Notes under the pieces: generated by a model | Seen by the model: only the letters and a program-made list of their open reading frames with translations | The model's database searches: none | What the model was told of the DNA's origin: nothing | Shown here: in pieces, positions 58,327 through 64,000 of the stretch | Layout: each line of letters begins with the position of its first letter | How positions within the stretch are numbered: position 1 is the first letter of the stretch | Made by a program: the position numbers and the translations under genes | Source of the DNA: Zeimonas arvi | GTDB lineage: Bacteria > Pseudomonadota > Gammaproteobacteria > Burkholderiales > Burkholderiaceae_E | NCBI RefSeq assembly: GCF_008039575.1 | Contig: NZ_VDUY01000005.1 | Span: 124,001 to 188,000, forward strand | Direction of reading: 5' to 3' | DNA length: 64,000 nucleotides

Positions 58327-59747
58327 TGGCGCCCCCCGGCCCCGATCCGCAGCAGACGCTGTCGCTGCGCCACGCGATCGCGATCATCGTCGGCATCGTC
58401 ATCGGCGCCGGGATCTTCAAGGCGCCGTCGCTGGTCGCGCAGTTCACCGGCTCGCCCGGCTGGATGTTCGCCGCCTGGGCGGGCGGGGCGCTGGTCTCGC
58501 TGATCGGCGCGCTTTGCTATGCCGAGCTCGCCGCCGCCTGGCCCCATGCCGGGGGCGACTACCACTTCCTGCATCGGGCCTACGGCCGGCGCGTGGCCTT
58601 CCTGTTCGCCTGGGCCCGCTTCTCGGTGATCACCACCGGCTCGATCGCCCTGCTGGCCTTCGTGTTCGGCGACTACATGAGCCAGATCCTCAGGCTGGGG
58701 CCGTTCAGCGAAGCCCTCTGGGCGGCGCTGGCGGTGATCGCGCTCACCTGGGTCAACCTGCGCGGCATCCAGACGGGCGCGCGCACCCAGGCCTGGCTCA
58801 CGCTGGCCGAGGTGCTCGGACTGCTGCTGATCGTGGTCGCGGGACTGTGGCTGTTCGTGGGCGGCGACGGCGCCGCAGCGGGGGCGGCGGCAAGCGGCGC
58901 GGAGGCCGCAGCCGGCGCGACGGATGGCGCCTCCGGAGACGCCTCGGGGGCGTCCGGCGGCGCGCCCAGCCCCGCCGCCTTCGGCCTGGCCATGGTCTTC
59001 GTGCTGCTCACCTACGGCGGCTGGAACGAGGCGGCGTACCTGAGCGCCGAGCTGAAGGATTCCCGGCGCAACATGCTGCGCGCGCTGGTGGGCAGCATCG
59101 CGATCATCGCCGCGCTCTACCTGCTGGTGAACTGGGCCTATCTGCACGGGCTGGGCATCGGCGGCATGGCCGAGAGCAAGGCGGTGGCGGCCGATCTGCT
59201 GGGGGTGGCCTTCGGCCGCGCCGGCGAAACGCTGATCTCGGTCATGGTCGCGGTGGCCGCGCTCACCTCGATCAACGCCACGATGATCGTCGGCGCGCGC
59301 ACCAACTTCGCGGTGGGCCGAGACTGGCCGGCGCTGGCCGCGCTGGGCCACTGGCATCCGGGGCGCGGCGTGCCGGTCAACGCGCTGCTGGCGCAGTCGG
59401 GCTTCGCGCTGGCGCTGGTGCTGCTGGGCAGCGGCACGCGCGGCGGCTTCCAGACCATGGTCGACTACACCGCGCCGGTGTTCTGGACCTTCTTTCTGCT
59501 GTGCACGATCGCGTTGATCGTGCTGCGGGTGCGCGAGCCGCACACCGAGCGGCCGTTCAGGGTGCCGCTGTACCCGCTGCTGCCGCTGGCCTTCGCGGCG
59601 GTCTGCGCCTACATGCTGTGGTCGTCGCTGGCCTACGTGCAGGTGGGCGCGCTGGTCGGGGTGGGTGTGCTGGTGCTGGGCGCGCTGCTGCTCTGGGCCA
59701 TCGACGCGCTGGGCCGCCGCGGCGCGCGCGCCTCGCACAGCGCCTGA
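58326..59747 (+). CDS. APC-family amino acid permease
   Basis: A 473-residue permease of the amino acid-polyamine-organocation family. The early segment AIIVGIVIGAGIFKAPS is the substrate-binding GxGIF motif, and LCYAELAAAWPHAGGDYHFL is typical of the first loop. Twelve spans are predicted. A loop near residues 180-210 is rich in alanine, glycine and serine. The ATG overlaps the methyltransferase stop (TGATG). Substrate is probably an amino acid or amine. Five bases separate it from the convergent gentisate dioxygenase. Confidence 0.9.
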   Translation: MAPPGPDPQQTLSLRHAIAIIVGIVIGAGIFKAPSLVAQFTGSPGWMFAAWAGGALVSLIGALCYAELAAAWPHAGGDYHFLHRAYGRRVAFLFAWARFSVITTGSIALLAFVFGDYMSQILRLGPFSEALWAALAVIALTWVNLRGIQTGARTQAWLTLAEVLGLLLIVVAGLWLFVGGDGAAAGAAASGAEAAAGATDGASGDASGASGGAPSPAAFGLAMVFVLLTYGGWNEAAYLSAELKDSRRNMLRALVGSIAIIAALYLLVNWAYLHGLGIGGMAESKAVAADLLGVAFGRAGETLISVMVAVAALTSINATMIVGARTNFAVGRDWPALAALGHWHPGRGVPVNALLAQSGFALALVLLGSGTRGGFQTMVDYTAPVFWTFFLLCTIALIVLRVREPHTERPFRVPLYPLLPLAFAAVCAYMLWSSLAYVQVGALVGVGVLVLGALLLWAIDALGRRGARASHSA

Positions 59748-59752
59748 CGGCC

Positions 59753-60811
59753 TCAGCCCGGCGAACGCTCCTCGCGATACAGGCCCAGCTTCTCCTGCGC
59801 CACCCGGTCGGAGAACGAGAACAGCACGGTGTCGACGCCGGCCCGCAGGCGGTAGCTCGTCCAGCCCGGTACCACGAACACGTCGCGCGGCGCGAAGGCC
59901 ATCTGCTGCCCGCCCACCTCGACCGCGCCCTCGCCCTCGACGCACACGAAGATCATGCCGTCGGTCGATCGGAAAGGCAGCCCCTGGAAGCCCTTCGGCA
60001 GCAGGCGGATCGTCGGCGCCATGGTCGGCATGGCCCAGCCGCCGTCCACCGGATTCACGTAGCGCATCAGGTGGCCCAGGTGAGGGTCGGGATCGCCGGC
60101 GCGGGTCAGCGCGTGCAGCGCCTCCCGGGTGCGCGCGTACGGATAGTTGAAGATCGGGGAGTTGAGCGACGGCGCGCGATAGCCGACCGGCAGCAGGCCG
60201 GACCCATAGCGCGCCAGCGCGTCGCCGGTGGGCCGCGCGATCTCGGCCGCCTCGGCGTGGTGGTCCTCGCGGAAGGTGGCGTTGTAGTGCGCCACCATGG
60301 GGATGTCCAGGCCGTCGAGCCAGACCATCGGTCCGCTGCCCTCGTTGCCGTGGTGGTGCCAGGTCCAGCCCGGGGTGATCACGAAGTCGCCGGGCGCCAT
60401 CAGCGTCTTCTCGCCGTCCACCGCCGTGTAGGCGCCGCTGCCCTCGATCACGAAGCGCAGCGCCGACTGCGTGTGCCGATGCGCCGGCGCGATCTCGCCG
60501 GGCATGATCAGCTGCAGGCCCGCGTACAGCGTGCCGGTGGCCTGCGAGCTGCCCCGCAGCGCCGGGTTCTCCAGGATCAGCACGCGGCGCTCGGCCTCGC
60601 GGGCCGAGATGTGCTCGGCCGACTCCATGATGTACGGCCGCACCTCGTCGTAGCGCCACAGGCAGGGCACGCCGACCGGCGTCGGGTCCTTGGGCACCAG
60701 GGACTTCAGCCGCGTCCACAGGGGCGCCATGCTGCGCGCGTCGAGCCGCTGGTAGAAGGCCTCGCGGCTCGCGGCGGTCGCGGCGGCGGTCGTGACGGGC
60801 GGGGTGCTCAT
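59753..60811 (-). CDS. gentisate 1,2-dioxygenase
   Basis: A 352-residue iron(II) bicupin that opens the ring of gentisate to maleylpyruvate. The first cupin holds APAHRHTQSALRFVIEG with His111 and His113, and His152 or 153 follows in WHHHGNEGSG, the likely metal ligands. A second cupin fold lies at about 255-340 (GEGAVEVGGQQMAFAPRDVFVVPG). Gentisate is the product of the neighbouring 3-hydroxybenzoate 6-hydroxylase, whose stop is 19 bases before this start, so they form one pathway operon. No maleylpyruvate isomerase gene is adjacent. Confidence 0.95.
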   Translation of the reverse strand: MSTPPVTTAAATAASREAFYQRLDARSMAPLWTRLKSLVPKDPTPVGVPCLWRYDEVRPYIMESAEHISAREAERRVLILENPALRGSSQATGTLYAGLQLIMPGEIAPAHRHTQSALRFVIEGSGAYTAVDGEKTLMAPGDFVITPGWTWHHHGNEGSGPMVWLDGLDIPMVAHYNATFREDHHAEAAEIARPTGDALARYGSGLLPVGYRAPSLNSPIFNYPYARTREALHALTRAGDPDPHLGHLMRYVNPVDGGWAMPTMAPTIRLLPKGFQGLPFRSTDGMIFVCVEGEGAVEVGGQQMAFAPRDVFVVPGWTSYRLRAGVDTVLFSFSDRVAQEKLGLYREERSPG

Positions 60812-60830
60812 CGTGTCCTCCGGTGTCGGC

Positions 60831-62015
60831 TCAATCGGCCAGGCAGGTCTCGACCTGCCAGCCGTACAGCCACTCGAGCGCGTCGTAGAAGCGCTCCGGG
60901 GTGCGGCTCTTCCAAAGGTCGTTGCGCACCAGGCGCTCCACGCCCTTCGCGTGGTAGATCCGGCCCATCTCGCGGGTGGACAGCACCACCCGCGCGGTGC
61001 GGGTGACCCGCGAGCGCTCGTAGCGCCCGAAGGCCGTCACGAAGTCGCCCTTCTGCGCGCGCAAGGCCTCGCCCAGCGTGACCGCGTCTTCCAGCGCCAT
61101 GCAGGCGCCCTGCGCCAGGTACTGCAGCAGCGGGTGGGCGGCGTCGCCGAGCAGCGTGGCGCGGCCGTGCGACCAGCGCTCGATCGGCTCTCGATCGGCG
61201 GTGGCCCAGCGCTTCCAGCTCCTGGGCAGCTTCAGCAGCCGGCGCGGCCGGTCGCAGATGCCGTCGAAGTAGGCGTTCACCTCCTCGGGGCTGCCGTCGG
61301 TCACGCCCCAGGTCTCCTTCTGCCGGCTGTGGAAGGTGACGACCAGGTTGTACTGCTCGCCGCCACGCAAGGGGTAGTGGACCAGGTGGCAGTTCGGGCC
61401 CACCCAGATCGCCGGCGCGTTCCAGCGAAGATCCTCGGGAAAGTCCTCGGCGTCGACCACCGCCCGGTAGACCACGTGGCCCGACACCCGAACGTCGTCG
61501 CCCACCAGGTGCTGGCGCACCACCGAGCGCACACCGTCGCAGCCGATCAGCGCCGCGCCCTGGAACGCGTTGCCGCGCTGGTCGCGCACCGTGACGCCGT
61601 CGGCCCGGTTGTCGATCGCCACGATCCGGGTCGAGGTGCGGAAGTCGATCCGGTCGGATTCCCGCACGCCCTCGAGCAGCGACTGGTGAACGTCGGCGCG
61701 ATGGATCACCGCATAGGGATTGCCGAAGCGCTTGCGGAAGGCCTCGCCCACCGGCACCGAGGCGACTTCGGAGCCGTCGACCGCGTCCATCATCACCATG
61801 CGGTCGGTGAAGACCGCGCGGGCGCGCGCGCGCTCGCCCACGCCGAGGGCGTCGAAGGCGGCAAAGGCATTCGGGCCGAGCTGGATGCCCGCGCCGATTT
61901 CGCCGATGTGCTCGGCCTGCTCGAGCACGGTGGCGCGCAGGCCCCGGCGCGAGAGCGCCAGCGCCGCGGCCAGCCCGCCGATGCCGCCGCCGACGATCAG
62001 GATTCGATCAGACAT
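60831..62015 (-). CDS. 3-hydroxybenzoate 6-monooxygenase
   Basis: A 394-residue class A flavoprotein that hydroxylates 3-hydroxybenzoate to gentisate with NADH and O2. It has LIVGGGIGGLAAALALSRRG near residue 5, LIGCDGVRSVVRQHLVGDD and the GD motif ATLLGDAAHPLLQYLAQGA. Adjacent gentisate dioxygenase in the same operon supports the assignment over salicylate hydroxylase, which uses the same fold. The start overlaps the VOC gene by 8 bases. Confidence 0.9.
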   Translation of the reverse strand: MSDRILIVGGGIGGLAAALALSRRGLRATVLEQAEHIGEIGAGIQLGPNAFAAFDALGVGERARARAVFTDRMVMMDAVDGSEVASVPVGEAFRKRFGNPYAVIHRADVHQSLLEGVRESDRIDFRTSTRIVAIDNRADGVTVRDQRGNAFQGAALIGCDGVRSVVRQHLVGDDVRVSGHVVYRAVVDAEDFPEDLRWNAPAIWVGPNCHLVHYPLRGGEQYNLVVTFHSRQKETWGVTDGSPEEVNAYFDGICDRPRRLLKLPRSWKRWATADREPIERWSHGRATLLGDAAHPLLQYLAQGACMALEDAVTLGEALRAQKGDFVTAFGRYERSRVTRTARVVLSTREMGRIYHAKGVERLVRNDLWKSRTPERFYDALEWLYGWQVETCLAD

Positions 62016-62412
62016 CGCCTTCCGCCTGTCGATCGAAGGACAGCTCGACCATCACCCCGGCCGGATCCCGAACGAACAGCTGGATGACCGGGTTGCCCTC
62101 CCTGCGCTGCTCGCGGAACTGCAGGCCGGCGGCGTCCAGCCGCCCCTTCAGCGCGGCGAGGCCGGTCATGCGGAAGCAGACGTGGTTGAAGCGTCCGGTG
62201 GGCTGCGCCAGCGCGAGCTCGTCTTCGGAATACGAGGCGAGGTGCAGGGCGGCCAGCCGTCCGCCGTCGACGTAGAGCCAGTGGCCGGGAAAGTTGAAGT
62301 TCGGCCGCTCGCCTTCGACGAGCCCCACGATGCCGGTGTAGAAGCGCAGCATCTCGGGCAGCCGCGCCGACGGAACGGACAGGTTCACATGGTCTATCGC
62401 GGTCACGGTCAT
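62008..62412 (-). CDS. VOC-superfamily (glyoxalase-fold) protein
   Basis: A 134-residue protein of two beta-alpha-beta-beta-beta modules. HVNLSVP near the N-terminus, FNHVCFRMTG near 79-88 and DPAGVMVELSFD at the C-terminus contain the likely metal ligands His, His and Glu. Position as first gene of the 3-hydroxybenzoate operon suggests a pathway step such as isomerisation or lyase chemistry, or resistance to a toxic intermediate, but no reaction can be assigned. Divergent from the GntR regulator across 55 bases. Confidence 0.85.
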   Translation of the reverse strand: MTVTAIDHVNLSVPSARLPEMLRFYTGIVGLVEGERPNFNFPGHWLYVDGGRLAALHLASYSEDELALAQPTGRFNHVCFRMTGLAALKGRLDAAGLQFREQRREGNPVIQLFVRDPAGVMVELSFDRQAEGDV

Positions 62413-62467
62413 CTGCGTCTCCCCCAGGACATGGGCGTCGGGCCGGCCGCTGGTAATCTCCCCGGCC

Positions 62468-63145
62468 ATGAACGCACAGGCCAGACCACCGAAGCCCGCC
62501 GCACCCGTGCTCACCCTCAACGAGGAAGCGTACCGCAGACTCGAGGAGCTGATCGTCACGCTCGAGCTCGAGCCGGGCTGCGTCGTGTCGGAAGCGATGC
62601 TCAGCGAGCGGATCGGCATCGGAACCACCCCGATCCGCGAGGCGTTGCAGCGCCTCGCTCGCGAGTACCTGGTGCAGATCCTGCCGCGTCGCGGCGTCGT
62701 CGTCACCGCGATCGATGTCCGCCTGCAGCTCCAGGTGCTGGAGGCACGACGCGAGCTCGACCGCCTGATCGCCCGCTCGGCCGCCCGCCGCGCCAGCGCG
62801 GCCGAGCGGGCCCGGATCGGGGAGATCGGGGCGCGGATGCTGAAGGCGGGAAGGAAAGGGGACCTCCACGGTTTCCTGCGGCTCGACGACGCGTTGAACC
62901 AGCAGGCCGCACACGCGGCCCGCAACGAGGTCGCAGCCAATGCCGTGGCCGCGCTGCACGCTGTCTCGCGGCGCTTCTGGTTCCACCACCAGGCCGACAG
63001 CCCGCTCTCGGCCGAGACGGTCGCGCTTCACGCGGCGGTGGCCGAGGCGATCGGCAGCGGGGACGAGGCGCGCGCCGCAGCGTCGTCGGACGCGCTGATC
63101 GACCACCTGTTCGAATTCGCGCGCGCCACGCTTCCGGACACCTGA
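62468..63145 (+). CDS. GntR/FadR-family transcriptional regulator
   Basis: A 225-residue repressor or activator. Residues about 20-85 are the winged helix (SEAMLSERIGIGTTPIREALQRLAREYLV-type segment), and residues about 95-215 the all-helical FCD ligand domain with metal-binding residues RRELD, DALNQQAAHAARN and HAAVAEAI. The FCD family senses carboxylates, often aromatic-pathway acids. Divergent from the 3-hydroxybenzoate operon, so it probably controls it. A perfect 18-bp palindrome 75 bases downstream may also be its site. Confidence 0.9.
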   Translation: MNAQARPPKPAAPVLTLNEEAYRRLEELIVTLELEPGCVVSEAMLSERIGIGTTPIREALQRLAREYLVQILPRRGVVVTAIDVRLQLQVLEARRELDRLIARSAARRASAAERARIGEIGARMLKAGRKGDLHGFLRLDDALNQQAAHAARNEVAANAVAALHAVSRRFWFHHQADSPLSAETVALHAAVAEAIGSGDEARAAASSDALIDHLFEFARATLPDT

Positions 63146-63220
63146 GCCGGCGCGCCAGGCCCGGCGCCCGTTCCGCGCGGACGACCCTCGCGGCTTCCTC
63201 TTGCCGCTGGCATCCCCTTG

Positions 63221-63238
63221 TCACTGGCATGCCAGTGA
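63221..63238. promoter_or_regulatory. 18-bp palindromic operator candidate upstream of the PhyH-family gene
   Basis: TCACTGGCATGCCAGTGA is a perfect palindrome with a TGG-N4-CCA core, a form used by FadR/GntR-type regulators. It overlaps a weak TTGTCA -35 (63218-63223) and lies just before TATACC at 63239, so binding would block transcription. A partial half-site CTGGCAT recurs 16 bases upstream. Regulator not proven; the GntR gene ends 75 bases upstream. Confidence 0.55.
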
Positions 63239-63276
63239 TATACCATCAGGTCTCGACAACCTGCCGGAGGCGCCCG

Positions 63277-64000
63277 ATGCAGCTCACCGCGGAACAACTC
63301 GACCGGTACCAGCGCGACGGCTTCGTCGTGCTGCCCGGCCTCTTCTCGCCCGAGGAAGTGGCGGCGATGAAGGCCGAGCTCGCCCGCATCCAGGCGATCG
63401 ACACGGACCATCTGGTCCGCGAGCGCATCGGCGGCGTCGCCAAGACGATCTACCGGGTGCACGAGTCCGACGGGCCCACCGCATCGCCGGTCTTCCACGC
63501 TGCGGCGCGCAGCCCGCGCCTGCTCCTGCCCGCCCGACAGCTGCTGGGCGACGAAGCGCTATACGTCCATCACACGAAGTGCAACCTGAAGACGGCGATC
63601 GACGGCTCGGTCTGGCAGTGGCACCAGGACTACGGCACCTGGAGGAACGACGGCGTTCCCGGCGCCGATCCGATGAGCACCGCCCTGTTGATGCTCGACG
63701 AGCCGACCGAGGCCAACGGCTGCCTGTATTTCATTCCCGGCAGCCACAAGGCGGGACTGGTCGAGCCCGAGTTCGACGACCGCACGACTTCCTACAAGCT
63801 CTGGGTGGTGCCGAAACCGCGACTGATCGAGATCATGGCGCGGAGCCCGGATCCGGTGCCCATCGTCGGCAAGCCGGGCGCCGTCGTCTTCTTCCATCCG
63901 CTGATCCTTCACGCATCGGGGCACAACCTGTCGCGCTTCGACCGCTGGCAGGTGTACTTCGTCTACAACCGCGTGAGCAACCGGCCGCACGAGGTGCCGA
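63277..64000 (+). CDS. phytanoyl-CoA dioxygenase family protein (partial)
   Basis: The first 241 residues of a Fe(II)/2-oxoglutarate-dependent oxygenase; the gene runs off the right edge. Key residues are seen: His116-x-Asp118 in VWQWHQDYGTW and the distal His212 in HPLILHASGHN, the usual iron triad. Arg220 may bind 2-oxoglutarate. The WQWHQDYGTW segment is typical of small-molecule PhyH members such as the ectoine hydroxylase group, but the substrate is not decided. GGAGG lies 8 bases before the ATG. The upstream region contains a perfect palindrome. Confidence 0.88.
   Translation, partial: MQLTAEQLDRYQRDGFVVLPGLFSPEEVAAMKAELARIQAIDTDHLVRERIGGVAKTIYRVHESDGPTASPVFHAAARSPRLLLPARQLLGDEALYVHHTKCNLKTAIDGSVWQWHQDYGTWRNDGVPGADPMSTALLMLDEPTEANGCLYFIPGSHKAGLVEPEFDDRTTSYKLWVVPKPRLIEIMARSPDPVPIVGKPGAVVFFHPLILHASGHNLSRFDRWQVYFVYNRVSNRPHEVP

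Overview
The window is about 64 kb of very GC-rich DNA from what looks like a member of the Burkholderiales (Betaproteobacteria). The pointers are the block htpX-rsmB-DUF4390-ntrY-ntrX-trkA-trkH beside def-fmt and LysM-dprA-topB, a DUF3567 protein, Bug/TctC and TRAP receptors, and gentisate-type aromatic catabolism. I cannot name the genus from sequence alone. I see no tRNA or rRNA gene, insertion sequence, phage gene or CRISPR array, and no stretch over 300 bases lacks a gene. The reading frames are intact; the first and last genes are cut by the window edges.

Layout. 0-5.3 kb: acyl-CoA dehydrogenase and class III CoA-transferase facing a TRAP dicarboxylate-type transporter (dctPQM), probably an organic-acid uptake and activation unit. 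5.3-8.2 kb: serA behind a possible sigma-54 promoter, an MFS transporter and a small lysine-rich protein. 8.2-12.1 kb: metH with a tiny translationally coupled leader frame. 12.2-20.5 kb: a Tat-exported sulfide:quinone oxidoreductase-like flavoprotein with a small membrane partner, a fumarylpyruvate hydrolase-like protein, a two-domain hotdog thioesterase fusion, MFS and DMT transporters, an exported glutathione peroxidase, a PhzS-like flavin monooxygenase and a HIT protein.

20.5-27.2 kb is the most distinctive accessory unit. A Rieske oxygenase, a glutamine-synthetase-family ligase, a putidaredoxin-type ferredoxin and a TRAP receptor run on the minus strand; the matching TRAP permease subunits and a rhodanese run divergently. 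The set suggests uptake, gamma-glutamylation and oxygenation of an amine or similar compound.

27.2-43 kb is the conserved core: DUF3567, a CobW-like GTPase, then on the minus strand htpX, rsmB, DUF4390, ntrY, ntrX, trkA, an amidase and trkH as one closely packed transcription unit, with an amidase inserted between the two Trk genes and an NtrX that lacks the AAA+ domain; def and fmt lie upstream, LysM and dprA run the other way. 43-48.8 kb: topB with a histone-H1-like tail, a ChaC-like cyclotransferase, an HNH protein, a glycine-zipper lipoprotein and the CnoX co-chaperone.

48.8-64 kb is catabolic: a Bug receptor with a dienelactone hydrolase; a thiolase, acyl-CoA ligase and 3-hydroxybutyrate dehydrogenase operon divergent from a PAS-LuxR regulator; two M20 hydrolases; a Tat-exported methyltransferase overlapping an amino-acid permease; and a 3-hydroxybenzoate to gentisate module (VOC protein, 3-hydroxybenzoate 6-hydroxylase, gentisate 1,2-dioxygenase) divergent from a GntR/FCD regulator. 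The window ends inside a phytanoyl-CoA-dioxygenase-family gene whose promoter region holds a perfect 18-bp palindrome.
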